A DNA stretch of 64,000 nt, taken from positions 3,635,118 to 3,699,117 of the forward strand of contig AZGY01000001.1 of assembly GCA_001636675.1 (NCBI GenBank). The letters run 5' to 3'. Made by a program: the position numbers and the translations under genes. Of the stretch, positions 14,322 through 26,738 are shown piece by piece; position 1 is the stretch's first letter; every line of letters begins with the position of its first letter. This DNA comes from Moelleriella libera RCEF 2490. Lineage: Eukaryota > Ascomycota > Sordariomycetes > Hypocreales > Clavicipitaceae. The notes under the pieces were generated by a model. The model worked only from the letters and a program-made list of their open reading frames with translations, ran no database searches and was not told the origin of the DNA.

Positions 14322-16446
14322 GTCAACCGACTCGTCCTCGGCCCAAAAGCCCGATGGACGATTCGGCAAATGACTGACCACCAGGCCTAATTTCCATGAG
14401 CCAATTCGATCGATCATTGGGCATCTTGCGTTCCATCGATACGGCGTCCGGTGTTTTCTTTCCACCATCATTCATCCATATTGTCACAACGGTCAAACAA
14501 TTCTCTTTTGTGGCTGCTCCTTGCTGGATTATGGGCCATGAATATACCAGAGCAATATTATCGTGTCCGACTGGATTATTGATTGGGGGAAGTCGCGTGG
14601 GCTCGACAGAAACGCATCAGGGGCAATTGTGTGATGCAGGTTTTGCAAGATTGTATCTGCCATTCGAATGTGCATGGCTTTTTCTGGTCAGCTGGATAGC
14701 TATGCACCCACACCGTCAGGACAAGCGAGTTTGACCACGTTACCAGCAGGCGAGCGATTCATCCATTTTTGTATCCAGCGATTGCTGAACACGCGACACA
14801 ACCCCAAACCGTCTCTCCTCTCTGCACAACTTGTTCACATTTGCATCTTCTGCCCAGCTCCTTACCAAGGAGGGCACACACATCCAGCGCTGCGCATTTG
14901 GTCTGGCGAATCATTGCTCGTCATCATCGATAATATTCTTTATTTGTCACTCGGACCTGCTCGTTGACATGTCTTTTCCTTTCTTTTTGCATTTTGATAA
15001 CTTTTATATTTCGCGTCCAATTCTAATCTGGCTCTGGTGTGTCATTCGAAAATTAGCGCCTGTTTTGCCACAACATAGCGTCTCATTTATACCCTAGGCT
15101 GGACGTGGAGGAGATGACAGATTACCCGACAGTACGGGGAAAGCCACCATAAGGATGGCATACACATATCATTGGCATAGCAATTCGAAAGGAGGGGGGA
15201 AGGGGGCGGGGGTTTCAGCGGTGGTAGGCAGAAGCAGCTATTCAGACAGTTTCCTTGCCATGTCAAGAACTACTGCGTCAGACAATTCCTGGCACTGCTG
15301 ACTGAACAGCTTTCCCAGTCGTGACCCGCAGAATGGATGTGTGAAGACCGCGTGCATATCAGCAGGGCTTGACCGTACAGCTTGAGAACGCCGAGCAGAG
15401 TGCAGACAGGATCCAGCATTGTGCGGAGTCAAGACCCTGCACCTCGCCTTGGAGATCAAATACGCCTGCGATGTTGAGCCATCGACGCAGACATTGTTGG
15501 TCGTCGCCGCCACCGCCGCTGTGCTCGTTGCGGTGAAAAAACTGTCTGAAGCTGTTTCACGCAGATGAAATCATCATAGCACGGCGCTCTGTTTTGAACA
15601 GGCATCGTGAAGCGTTTGCGTGGCCTTCCCCTCTAGACTTGTAGCAACACATGATTCTGGCTGGACCATCCTTGCGCAGAAACCTCATGGAGAGCGTTTA
15701 TGGTGCCTCTGGGAACAGACAGCCTGTACAAGTGATGTTCATACTTTACACATTGCGAGGATTCGCCAACCTACCACAAATCGAGTCGATTATGACGTCC
15801 CGGAGCAAGTGAAGTCTGTAGGTGAAGTAAGGCGGGAGCCTTGGATTCAGGCGATTTTGAGCTGAAGTTCAAAGGATCGCATTCGTTTTCTTGGATGAAG
15901 CAGGCAGCAAGAAGGTTTGGCTCAGCAGGCCGCGAATGCAGTCTTTCTCGGAGACAATTGACCCTGCCCCATCTGTGCGTAGGGATCTGACGTATTGCCT
16001 GGATGGGCAGCGTCAGTCAGGCAGGTCCTGTGCGCGACCTGGTGGAACTTCAAGCTCAGCGCGGGATAGTGGTTCCATCGCGGGCGAAGGACGAACATTG
16101 GACAGAGGGCTCTTCGTGTTCTTCAGATGGGACATTGGAAGCAAGGGCTAGGGAGAAGAAGAGGGCTGTGCCGCGTCGCACGGGTACTCTAGCTCTGCTT
16201 GCATCGCGGACGGCGCCCTTCCTGGCAATGAGGTATCCTCATCATATTGTACAGTTGCTGAACATGTAGAAGCCTTCCCAAGCCATTCACATTTTGCAGC
16301 AAAACCGCAAGAAAGAAAGAAAGAATGAATGAATGAAAGAGGCTCCGAGAAAGCAACATTGTTTAGTTCTGAAACATGCCATTAGAGGGTGCCGTCTCTC
16401 GGATGCACAGATGGACTGTGTGTCATCAAGCGTCAGTCTGCTCCCG

Positions 16447-16995
16447 AACGCAGAGCAGCTAGCCCCCGGTAGGAAACTCCAAGTGAGCAATTCGCAATGA
16501 TTTGTCTTGGCGACTTGAATGGAAGTCTTGGTGATCATGGTACTCTACGTCACGCGGTATTCTAAAAAAGGACGGCCCGCGGCAGGCGACCCCCGATAGG
16601 GAATCTTCCACTTGATTATCATCTTGTTAAAGCCGATAGGGCCCTCCGAGGATCATCATGAGCTATGCAACATCCATTTGCCCGTAAGCGCAGTGCGGCC
16701 GGCCCGCGGCAGGCGAGCCCCGGTAAGAAACTTTCAATTCAACTATCATCTAATTTTTGGTAGATGGAGCTTTTTCAAGGATCATAGTGAGCTACGCGAT
16801 ACCCGTTGTAGATTTACCCTCGAGTGCAGCGAGGCTAGCCCGCTGCCCCTGTAGGTACTTTCGTTTGATCGTCACCTTCTTCGGTAAAGAAAGCTTATCA
16901 AGACTCATAGTGAGCTACGCAACATCCACGCAGGTTTACGTACGAGCGCAGCGAGGTTAGCCCGCCGCAGGCGACCCCCGGTAGGGAAATCCCCT
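16447..16995 (+). repeat. degenerate tandem repeat, unit about 115-136 bp
   Basis: A core of the form AGCCCGC-CGCAGGCGACCCCCGGTAGG recurs at about 16461 (partial), 16575, 16702, 16838 and 16960, i.e. every 114-136 bp. Between cores the units share a second block reading roughly ATCATAGTGAGCTACGCAAC (about 16660, 16785, 16905) and a third reading GAGCGCAGCGAGG just before the next core. Units are diverged but colinear. A further copy of the second and third blocks plus core lies at about 34520-34590. Confidence 0.85.
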
Positions 16996-19318
16996 CGACC
17001 TCGCCACACCGAACGCAATGATGATGATGGTGATGACACGATGTCCTCATAATGGTCGAACCCTAACCCAGAGAAGAGTAGAGCTCCGGTCGTCCGTCCA
17101 GGTGCCCAAGAGAAAACGCGACGCAGTTCCGTCAGAACGTGATGTCGTAGTCAGCCGTGATTTGCTGACTGCGGTGCTCCACGGGAGATTAAGGTTTCAA
17201 TAGCGCTTCGGACGGTGACATGGCCGGCCGTGACAATTGATTGTTCTGGTGGCTCGTCGGGCTGACGAGACGATACGGACGAACACCGAGCCAGGCCACG
17301 CACGTCGCGCGCACTCGGCTGCCGGCCGCTCTGATGCCGCAGCGACTTTGCGCAACAGTGAACTGTTCTCAGCGCGCGTGTGGGAGGACGGACGGTGTCT
17401 CCCTGTGATGAAGAGCCGGTCGTCAGATGCTCACGGTTCGTCAGCCAGAGCCGGCCACGTGCGGCGGCATGCCAAGACGCAGAGTGGCGGAATGGACGGC
17501 TCGTCTGTGCTTTGACGGGAAAGAGCGTGGCTGCCACGCCACAGGGCCTTCCTTCCTGCCTTGCTCAGCTTTTCCCCACCCCCAAACGCCAGCTCATCCT
17601 CGACCGGCTGCCCCGTCAGGCCATTTTTTTTGCATAGTGAGAGGAGGCGGAGAGGGAAAAGAAGAAGAGAAAGAAAATCCGAGCGACTGGCCATTGTTCC
17701 GTGCAATTCCCCGGCAATGGGGGCGCATCGTCCTTCGTCTCGTCTGCAGTTGGGGCGCGCCTCGGCCGCTCTATGGCTGGACGGGCTCCGTGTGAGGTGC
17801 GAGGTGAGGCGATGAGGCTGGACCGATCAGAGATGGACACCTTGCCATCTGGGGTTATGAGCAGCTCGCCTCCACCGTTGGAGGCTTGCAGCCGCGGTGG
17901 GCCGTCTGACCACTTTCGACAGTTCGTCCCTCTAGACGCGGTTGTCGGCAAACCAGCGCGCAGGGATCGAGGGACCCGGGTTCGACATGGCACGTCTCAG
18001 GCCGCACGTACCCCGAAGCCGTTGGCCCGTTGAAAGCTGAGAGGCTTGATCAGCTCGACAGAGGACCGGGCACCCGGGACTTATCAAGAAGGGACACCGC
18101 AGCAAGCGATTCATGCAGTAAGGATCGAGGTTGGAAGCTGAATCAAGACAAGAGGAAAAGAAAACGTTTCTCTTTGCTAACTCGGCACACAGATCAGACA
18201 TATCTGCGAGTCGCTTCGGGCTTGAAGGCGGAAGAGAGGGAAGGGGAAAAAAAAAAAAGAAGACAGCGATGCAGCCGGGCGTGATGCTGTCTCAAATTGG
18301 TGCGTTATCTTCAACGGTGTTTCAAGTGCGGAATCATCTAGAGACCTGGCTGCAAACTTTTCCAAGCCATGGAAACAACTACAAACATGTTTTAGCGACA
18401 GGGGCTTCATTCATACACACTGCAGCGAAAGCCCGAGAAGAGAGTTTGCACCGTAGGCTTTACGCCACCGACAGGGGTATTCTGGCCCCGCGTGGCTTGT
18501 CCCGCTGCAGGGGTCACCCAAGGCTACATCACTCCCGTCCACTCCTGACCTGATAGACTTGAAAACTCTCAGGGTTGCTTCGAGCGCCAAACGGCCGACT
18601 GGTGGTGTTGTCCGTCTTGGTAATCAGTCAGGCTTGGCTCTGGATTCTGGACGCCTCGCCGAGCAAGCACCACTATTCAACCATGGAACACCATATCTGG
18701 CCGCCTCGGCGTCCGGGGAAACGGCAAGAGGGAGGCTGACATGGCAAGCCGTTTGGGGGTCATGCGACGGCTCTGTCGAACGCATGCAAGTACATATGCA
18801 CATGCACGCTGCATGGAGGACCTTTTAGACTCCCCCCCGGTTTGAGAGACGGGAAGACCAGCAGGGCTACCCTCATTTTTCCTGCAGCGTCGGCGGCGTG
18901 CAATCCATGCCCAGCCACACGAAGACTGGTTCGTCCCGGCGTCGACCAAGAAGCCAGCAGTCGAAAAGCCTCGTTATCCCTAATTTCAAAGTCGGCTTGA
19001 ATGGCTTCACAAGACCGACCGTGGCATTGTCCAGAGCGGCGACGCGGGCGTCACGAGAAAAGCCTCGCCCGCCCGTCACCCTATCTTTGAGACACCCAGC
19101 CCAAGCCTGCAAAGGACTGCCCTTCCCGGTCTTGCCTGTGCCGACCTGCATACAGACTGCTACGGTAGTTCTATCAATGCCACGGCTGGTCCGTTTTGGG
19201 AGCCACTCTCACGGCTCCCGAAGCTCGCAAGCGCCCAAGCGGAGACGCAGCCGATTGGCAAAACCCACCCTTGGGAAGCTACTATTTCTGTCACTCGAGG
19301 AACGGTAGGTGTCAAGGA

Positions 19319-19326
19319 TATATATC
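19319..19326 (+). promoter_or_regulatory. TATA-like element
   Basis: TATATATC lies about 170 bp upstream of the ATG at 19493, followed by CT-rich leader sequence (19345-19450) typical of well-expressed fungal genes. Assigned by position and sequence only. Confidence 0.45.
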
Positions 19327-19492
19327 AGGCCGCCGCACCTGATATCTTTCCCCAATCTCTGGCTATCCGGATAAATCCTCCGCTTGTGTTGCCTCCCTTG
19401 ATAATTTCTTCACTCAGCGCATTCTTCGTCTCACCTCGTCTTCTTTCCCCCCACGGCGCACTTACACACTCCAAAATCATACATTCCTCGCC

Positions 19493-20309
19493 ATGTTCAA
19501 GTCGCTCCTCCTGTTGGCCTCTGCCATGATGGCGCTGGGGAGGCCTACAGGCAATTGCGAGCCGGAAAAAGTCCCTACTTTACCAAAGATTGACGGAGGT
19601 GAGTTTGATTGCCGTCTTCGCCATGCGCTCTGAATCCACAGGAAGCTGATTGATTGCGTACGCAGCTCCCAACCTCCCAGACCCGCCAGCCGGCTCAAAG
19701 CTGCTACACATCGCCCTCGGGTTTGGCATTCAAAATTACACTTGCGCAAGCGTTGGCGCATCACCAACAGCGAACGGCGCGCTTGCCATGCTCTACGACG
19801 TCACTCATCTTTACCCCGGCCGGGGTCACGAGTCTCTGGTACAAAGGGCGTGGGATCACCTTCCCTCGCGCGCGCTGGCGACACATGAAGTGCCACTCAA
19901 CTTTAACAAGACTTCGGAGGGTCGCGTTGATCCTAGAGCACCAGGAGCGTCGTTGACTAACCCTTTCACTCCTGACGCGCCTCTGTGCTTGTACGGAATG
20001 ACGCCAATCCCTTTTCTCGGCCATCACCTGTTCACGTCGTCTGGCGTTCCCAACTTTGTCCTGGATGGCGGCAAGATAAACGTGCTCGCCGGCAAGCTCG
20101 GTGCCGTGGACGCTCCCAAGAACGCAGACAAGGGCCCCGATGGCACCGGCGCAATCCAATGGCTCCAACTCGGCGCCAAGGACGGCAGCACAGGCGGCGC
20201 CAAGTTCGTCTACCGCGTGGCGACGGCCGGCGGGAACTCCCATGGCTGCGCCAAGGCTGCCGGCCAGGATAGCACCAGCTACGCGGCTTATTACTGGTTC
20301 TTTGGATAA
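19493..20309 (+). CDS. secreted DUF3455-family protein
   Basis: Two exons, 19493-19598 and 19666-20309, joined by a 67-bp GTGAGT...CAG intron (249 residues). The N-terminus has a hydrophobic signal-peptide-like stretch (about residues 3-16) ending near a Gly-Arg-Pro. The body has features I associate with DUF3455: a PDPP-AGSKLL motif after the intron, a G-Q-TC-type segment with Cys at the start of the domain, Cys-rich middle, and a C-terminal WLQL-KDGS-GG segment with GG-S--GC and a YWF end. Family members are extracellular fungal proteins without an established reaction; I therefore give no enzyme activity. Located alone between gene-poor DNA and the MAP kinase gene, which faces it tail to tail. 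Confidence 0.75.
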
Positions 20310-21300
20310 GAGGGCCATCTATTATTGCTATTAGTATTATCATTATTATTCTAGATGGGCACGAGTGACGGCTGACTCGACACGCATCACGAAACGTACG
20401 AAAAATGTAAATATCGCCGGCCTGTTCTTCATGCGGCCTCGAAACAATGTGTCATCTTGAAGCTTGTCTCAAGTATTGCTTGGAGCGAGGAGAAATATCT
20501 GTTGACAGGACATCTTTTAACCTCTTTGTGCATGCTTGCTTCAGTCAATCAGGGTGTTACTTTCCTTTTGCTTCTTGGCAATACTGCCGATCTGTATATA
20601 TTTGTCTGCGAATGAACCGCAGTGCACATGGGGATATGCAATCAAGGGGTGCTGCAAAGGGAGCCGCGAAATACATCGGCGCCTTGTCTTTAGGTACCTA
20701 GTAGTAAACTGCGAATGATGACGTTGGCACATTGAAAGATACTAAAGAGTGCGAAAGATGCCTCTTCATTTAAACTAGCCAGGCGATCCTCCTCTTCATC
20801 CCGAGCGAACAAAGGCCCTCTTTCGCCTCCTCCACTGACAATGGGATGACGCCATTTCTTTTCGAGCGGCCATCAGTCAGATGGCTCAGCTGCTGTGGCC
20901 GTGATTGCAAAGTCGCGGGTGGCTTGAGGGCTTGGTCAGGTAAAACGCCCGCGACCACGGCCCGCTAAGGATGGGACATGAGGGGGGGAAACACTCGACG
21001 CGCATGCGAGCAACAACACACGCACTTAAACGCTGAATATGTGAATTAGGCGTGGTGGACTGGCGCTATTATCCAGTTATATCTAGTGAATACCTTCAAC
21101 AGTGCCTTCTGCAACACGTGCGCATGAGCACATTCATACAACATCGTCGTTGAGGCCGTCAAGTCCACAAGGCTACAATCATCAGGCCCTGTCCAACTCG
21201 CCGCACGTTTGTACCAAGCAATTGATTATTGCGCTCTGCTTCGAGCCCAGCCTTCTCTGCGTCACGTATGAGTCATAACGTCTAAGCCCTCTAAATGTCC
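20310..21300. other. intergenic, tail-to-tail
   Basis: No gene seen. It begins with a TTATTA-rich trinucleotide tract (about 20316-20351), probably in the 3' UTR of the DUF3455 gene, and ends with the 3' flank of the MAP kinase gene. Confidence 0.6.
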
Positions 21301-22891
21301 TCATCTCCTGGACGCGTCCAGACCAGCCTGGAGGTCCTGCTCTAAGCCGTTGCCGTGCGCAACGTACTCCTGAGGCCGTGGATCTTCCGCCTTCCATTGT
21401 CCGCCGGCCTGTGGCATGGGCACTTGGCCTGGCGCGCCTTGCTGCAGTTGGCCGGATAAAGCGCCGGCGCCGGGTACGGTTCTCACGAGCTGGCGGAAGT
21501 GCATCACCTCCTCGAGGATGACGCGGCGCATCTCGGGCACTTCGTCAATGACCTCAAAGTCAAAGTTGAACGTCGTCGGGCAGTCGGGCTCATCCGAGGG
21601 ATCGTGCCAGATGTGCAGGTAGGGATGCTCGAGGGCCTGCTCAACGCTGATGCGTGACGATGGGTCAAAGGACAGCATCTTGTCCAAGAGGTCGAGGGCG
21701 TCGGGATTGGCCTGCGGAAACAGGCTGGGAAATGACTTTTTGGGCATGAAGGGCAGGTTGCGGACATAGTCCTGCGCACGGGGTGAGCCAATGCGCGAGA
21801 GCGTCTCTTCATTGGGCGTGCCGAGAATGTGAAGAATCTGGTTCAGCTGATCGACATAGTCGCGACCCTTGAAGAAAGGTCGGCCGCCGAGGAGCTCGGC
21901 CAGGATGCAGCCGACGGACCAGACATCAACTATCGCAAGGGTCAGACTGATTCTCTCTGTCTCCTTCCTCCGCCTGAGCCGCTCAGAGATGCCACTTTGC
22001 GACTTACTGGCTTTTGTGTAGCTCTGGAAGCTCAACATGATTTCAGGCGCTCGATACCATCTGGTTGCGACATATTCCGTCATGTATCCCGCGTTCTCGT
22101 GCGGGTCGACCGAGAAACCACGGGCGAGGCCAAAATCGCAAATCTTGAGCTCACAGTCGGCGTTGACGAGCAGATTGCCTGGCTTCAAGTCACGGTGTAG
22201 CACGTTGGCCGAGTGTATGTACTTGAGCCCGCACAAGATCTGGTATATGAAGGACTGAAAGTGTGCATCCGTCAGAGGCTGACCAGATCTAATGATTGCC
22301 GCCAAATCGCATTCCATCAACTCTGCGCTCCCGGCTAGGCATCAGCATGCAAGAAGACATGACAGACACAGGTTTTGTCCAGGCCAATGGGCCCAGACAG
22401 CTCCGCAGACTCACCCTCATATAGATATGTCTCGTTGAAAGCGTCGGGTCGGGGAATGTCCATGTCGTACAAGCATGTAATCTACGCCATGAACGTCCTC
22501 AAATCAGTACCGACAGGTCCGAGATGGTCGCGCACGTGTGACGGGTGGTGTCTCGCTCTTACGTTGCGATGACCGCGGAAATGCTGTAGCAGCTTGATCT
22601 CGCGCAAGGCTCGCTTGGCGAGGATTTTCTTGCTAAAGACATTGGTGACCTTCTTGATGGCCACTCCCTCGTTCGATTGATTATTGACGGCCGCACTGCA
22701 GAGTCAAATGTCAGCGAGCTGGAAGCTCTGGGGATGGGAGCTTGGAGAGCATCGCAGCGAGGGGGGAAGCGCACTTACCAAACGATGCCGTACGCGCCCT
22801 GGCCCAGCTCCTTGGTGACAGTGTACCTCTCGTCGACAATGAAATCTTGGTTAAAGACCTTGAAGACCTTGCGGCCCTGGAGATCGGCCAT
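21301..22891 (-). CDS. SLT2: Slt2/Mps1-type cell-wall-integrity MAP kinase
   Basis: Five exons on the minus strand: 22891-22779, 22695-22563, 22481-22415, 22322-22008, 21929-21301 (418 residues, normal for the family). Visible kinase features: Gly-rich loop GQGAYGIV (about 30-37), ATP-binding Lys52, catalytic HRD at 147-149, DFG at 167-169, activation loop TEY at 186-188, and the APE motif after it. The TEY loop and the near identity I recall to Sordariomycete Mps1/MgSlt2 place it in the cell-wall-integrity cascade below Bck1 and Mkk1/2, rather than among TGY (Hog1) or Fus3/Kss1 types. The C-terminal tail is Gln/Gly/Pro-rich and ends near Arg-Arg. All introns keep frame. The start ATG gives the conserved MADLQGRKVFKVFNQDF opening. 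Upstream there is a long GGTGGC-rich leader. Confidence 0.97.
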
Positions 22892-24729
22892 GGCGATGCT
22901 GTTCGAATTCTGCTCAGCGTTGGCTGCGCCGGATTCTCAGAGCGGAGCCGTGGAGGGGCGAAGACGGGGTGAGGAGGGGTGGCGTGGTGGCGGCGGCGGC
23001 AGCAGTGGTGGTGGTGTTGGTGGTTGGTGGTCAGGGAACGGCAAGAGAGGGAGAGAGGAGAACGTGGAAGGAACCACCGATGGTTGAAGTGGGAGAAGCT
23101 CCTTTTTCTTTTCCTACTTTCCTTTAGCGACGGGCACGCACAGGAAGATCAAAAAAAAAAGGAAAAAAAAAATATCACACACGCACACAAGTGAGATGGG
23201 CCAACGGGGAGTGACGAGAAGCGGCCAGGAGATATTTTTAAAAAAGGCGTTGTTGCATGTGTTAAACGGAGGGGGAGTGGGCAAGGTAGCACTCGTAGCT
23301 CTCCGACATGCGCGCGCGATGCCACCAAACACGACGAAATGAGACGAAGACAAGCTCGGGTGGGAACAGCTTTTTGTAAGTCTCGACTCCTAATCCTAGA
23401 CTGGTGCTAGGCTCGGGTCTCTCTGGGCTGGTACCTCGAGAGTGCGAGCAGGGATCGATTAGGTCTGGTCTGGCGGGAGGGGCCAAGCCGGCTTGGAAGG
23501 GGGGAAGAGGGACGGAGGGAGCAGCATCCATGCATGGATCGTGAGATGGGTGGCAGGCCACGAGGCGGCGCTGCGAGCTTTTTTTCCCTTTCGTCCTTTG
23601 CGGTGTCAGGTACCCTCACTTTCTGGGTACAAGTACTTTAGGTATGAGGTAGCCATGTTGGAGGGGTTAGGGGAGGGAGGGGGGAGGGCCAGGCCAGGGA
23701 TTCGAGCTGAAAGTCCTGGGCAGGACCCAAAAAAAAAAGAACCAGCAACGATGACGACAATCACGCACTAATTCCGGGCCTACATGACGCTGTATGTGTG
23801 TGTGTACGTGTAGTGTGACATGCACTCTCAGTCTGCTCACTGACGCTGACCAAGATATATTAAAAAAGGGGAAAAACGACGGAGAAAAAAAAATTAATCT
23901 AAATTTCAGGCCCCCAATCGAGTACGGCGATGCGATTGCCCGCCCTTGGACTCTCAAATTTAAAAAAGAGAAAAAAAGAGGATTTCAGATAAAACGGCCC
24001 AGACCCCAATCTCCACCAACAGGCCCAATCATGCCCTGCGGCCACGTCTATTTTCTTCTCCCCTAAGCGCCTGCTACTCGAATCCATTGCCCGTTTCTCG
24101 TATCGTGCATGCAGGAGGATATTGGCGGCCCCGCCGATGGCTTGTCTCCGTCAGCCCTACATACCATCATCGATGCGTCCACCTCTGCTCTCTTGCTCGG
24201 CTGTGCCTGCAAGCCAGTCAATCTATCAAGTACGAATGCGTGCATCACCTTTTCGCGCATGCATGGTCTATTTCGAGGACATGAATCGTCATCTCCTGCC
24301 TCCCACCTCCATGAATAGAGGCCGGTTGTCTAGTGCTCACGTCATGTCGCTTCTCGTCCTCTCACAACGCCGCGTTCTATTTACATGCTTCACGTCTTGG
24401 CCTTATGCCAAGTTGTATTCGTCCCTTTCCCTTTCCCTTTCCCTTCCCCTTTCCCAGGAGGGTGGCTTGCAGCGTAGTATCCATGTCCTTGCTTCATGCT
24501 GAGTTTTCAATCTTCTCCTTCCCGTTCTCAAGAGGGCGGCTTGCAGTGTAGCTTCATGCTGAGTTCTATTTTCTTCCAAGCCCGTGCTAAGAAGGGCGGC
24601 AGCTTGCCATGCAGTGCTCTCGCCCTTTCCCCCCCGGTGCTGACATCTAATTCCCATCTTTACCCCATTCTTTGATTTCATTTCGGTTCAGATCCTTTTC
24701 TCATTCGTTTGCAAGCCCACCAGATTCCC
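22892..24729. other. intergenic: MAP kinase 5' region and phosphatase 3' flank
   Basis: No gene seen in 1.8 kb. Next to the MAP kinase start there is a GGTGGC/GGTGGT-rich tract (22980-23035; CCACC on the coding strand), then several A-runs (23148-23170, 23729-23740) and (CCCTTT)n at 24422-24455. A degenerate tandem repeat lies at 24455-24620. The first part probably holds the promoter and leader of the kinase gene. Confidence 0.55.
24420..24620 (+). repeat. CCCTTT run plus degenerate 60-75 bp tandem repeat
   Basis: After a CCCTTT run, the block GGGCGGCTTGCAG-GTAG-TTCATGCTGAGTT-TTTTCT occurs about three times (near 24459, 24533 and 24593, the last partial). The copies differ in length and carry substitutions. 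Confidence 0.7.
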
Positions 24730-25403
24730 TCACTCGCCCACCACTTCTTTCAAAAAGTTTTTGGCAAACCTGCTGCATTGCTTAAAGGCCGTTTCGAATC
24801 CGTTCCGGCCGCCGTAGTACGGGTCGCTGACCACCTCGGCCTTGCCTGTGCCACTGTACTCCCCGAACAGCATCACCTTGGCCTTTGTGTCTGGGTTCCC
24901 CTTGTGCAGGTGCTGCAGATCAGACAGGTTTGACCGATCCATGGCGAAGATGTAGTCAAATGTCTCAAAGTCAGTCGTCTTGAACTAATTCGTATCTCCG
25001 CTCATGCCATTATTGTCAGCCTTTGCATCTTTTCGTCCAATCGGTGTGGGGATTTCTCTTGCTGTGACGTACGCGCCGAGCCTCGTGAGCATAATCTGTT
25101 ATACCATTGTCCTTGAGCGTCGACATCGTCCGTGAATCCGGTTCATCACCTGCATGGTATGCCGCTTGGTGCGTGTCAGAAAAGAAAAAAAGAGGATAAA
25201 ATCAAAAAACGATGACAGATGGTGGTTCTCGTGACTGTCTGCCTGGATTGACTGAGTGACCTACCTGTCCCGCAAGAATCAATCTTGCCAATCTTGTCGC
25301 GATATTGTGGTTGCTTGGCCAGATTCTGAAAGATGCCCTCGGCCATGGTCGATCGGCAGATGTTGCCGAGGCAGACAAACAAGACAGATACCGGCTCGGG
25401 CAT
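24730..25403 (-). CDS. low-molecular-weight protein tyrosine phosphatase
   Basis: Three exons on the minus strand: 25403-25265, 25164-25073, 24984-24730 (161 residues, the usual size). The N-terminus carries the phosphate-binding loop CLGNICRS (C-x5-R-S, about residues 12-19), the nucleophile being its first Cys. The middle has SCGT-YH-G--PD--T, typical of the family, and the C-terminus has SDPYY with the general-acid Asp. Yeast Ltp1 and fission-yeast Stp1 are relatives. It removes phosphate from tyrosine (and small aryl phosphates) in the cytosol. The join of exon 1 to 2 gives SCGTAAYH, where many relatives have SCGTGAYH. It lies downstream of a MAP kinase gene on the same strand, but with 1.8 kb between them there is no sign of shared transcription. 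Confidence 0.93.
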
Positions 25404-26042
25404 GTTGCGCGTCTGGGAACTCGTCTCTCTTCAACTACGTCCCTGTTCCGTTGCGTGGAAGAGGATGCGAAGATGTTCCGTTCCTTGGATGCCCCGCCAA
25501 AACGTCGTGCCTGTCCCATTCACGTTGGGAGGGGCGGCTGTCTTGTCGGTGCTTACAGCCTGGCTGCGTTCCCGGCCCACTCAGTGACGCAGCTGTATCT
25601 TTGCATTCAGTATGGAAAGACAAAGCCCGATCGCGTGCTATGTCGTCGTGCGATACATGTTTATCCTACAAACGCGCAGATGACGCTCAATAAGATTGTT
25701 AATTGCATGCCATCAAGACTGGCTTATATTTGGATACTGGCCTACGCTACGCGAGCTGATCTTGAGGGCCTGATCTCCTACAGCATAGTTTTCCCCTTTT
25801 TTCCCCCGTCTGCTTCACACACCCGTTTCGCCCTCGCCCCTTCGGACCCGCATCGTACCTTAATAATGAGGGTCGTGGTGAACCAAGAGACACCATGCGC
25901 CGAGCTATAGAGATAAATGTTGTACAATATGAATACAGAATCATGGTCGTCAAGTAATTTTCGTTTTGGATCGTTGTGATACAAGTACTGTTGTGTCCTC
26001 ACTGCCGGTCCGCGCAGTCCATGTTAAGGAATAGAACGTCGG
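25404..26042. other. intergenic between two minus-strand genes
   Basis: No gene seen. The left part is the probable promoter of the phosphatase gene, the right part the 3' flank of the PRELI gene. Confidence 0.55.
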
Positions 26043-26738
26043 TCAGGTTTCGATAATTTGACGCTGTCGTTCTCGCCGCACCGCCTCGAGCACGCTGATG
26101 ACGCCATTATTGCGAATGCGTTCGAGGACAAGCCGCATGCCGTCGCGACTCTTGCCCAGCTGATCGAGCGTCTTGGTAGAGGCGAGGCTCTCAATGCTGC
26201 GCTGAATGCCTGATGTGCCCCAACCTCCAATGATGCCAGATATGAGGCCGCCTTCCTGATTGGCCTGGCCAAGCTTGCCGCGAATTTTCTCGCCTAGTCT
26301 CGACCGGAAGATGACGGATGTGGTGACATCGGTCTGGCTGGACAAGTTCTCGGTCGGGAGCTTGAAATTCTGTTGCTCGACCACAGAAAGGACACCTGTG
26401 AAGTTGAGGTTGCGGCTCTCCGTGTGCATCCAGCCTTCCTTGATGTCCACGACGCTAGTCTCGAGAATGTATGAAGCCTTGTCCCCGCTAAAGCCGCCCG
26501 TCACACTGGCAGGAAGCAGCTTGTATACGGCGCCTGGCAAGCGACTCTTTTTGAGATGTATTCTGGTTGTGTGGAGTCGCTGGGTATCGGGATCGACATG
26601 GCTGGAGATGGTGTCGGTGCTCAAGACATGGGAAGCAAATGGATTGAGCTGTGGTGACGAGTAGCGCAGAAAGTACGCGAGCGTGACAGTGGGAAAGGGG
26701 TGCGAGTATTGGTGGCTTGTGGTGTGGGTGAGAACCAT
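26043..26738 (-). CDS. PRELI/MSF1-domain protein (Ups family)
   Basis: A single exon of 231 residues. The N-terminus has a His-x-Tyr-x-His-Pro-Phe-x-x-Val segment (about residues 9-18) and Asn-Pro-Phe-Ala-x-His-Val, then TDT--------TQRL-T-R, all characteristic of PRELI/MSF1 domains. Proteins of this family carry phosphatidic acid or phosphatidylserine across the mitochondrial intermembrane space with Mdm35 and so control cardiolipin and PE synthesis. The C-terminal 60 residues are charged and probably helical. I chose the ATG at 26738 because it yields the family's short leader. I cannot say from sequence alone whether it is the Ups1, Ups2 or Ups3 type. Confidence 0.85.
   Translation of the reverse strand: MVLTHTTSHQYSHPFPTVTLAYFLRYSSPQLNPFASHVLSTDTISSHVDPDTQRLHTTRIHLKKSRLPGAVYKLLPASVTGGFSGDKASYILETSVVDIKEGWMHTESRNLNFTGVLSVVEQQNFKLPTENLSSQTDVTTSVIFRSRLGEKIRGKLGQANQEGGLISGIIGGWGTSGIQRSIESLASTKTLDQLGKSRDGMRLVLERIRNNGVISVLEAVRRERQRQIIET

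Larger units (their letters stand above)
14322..19492. other. gene-poor region with tandem repeats
   Basis: No supportable gene. Short open frames at 17.2-17.8 and 18.1-18.6 kb lack recognisable protein features. The main structure is the repeat array at 16.4-17.0 kb. The end of the stretch is the promoter and pyrimidine-rich leader of the next gene. Confidence 0.6.

Noticed and set aside
17960..17985. GGGTTCGACATGG, possible tRNA T-arm
   Set aside because: The upstream 70 bases do not give a D-arm, anticodon arm or acceptor stem.
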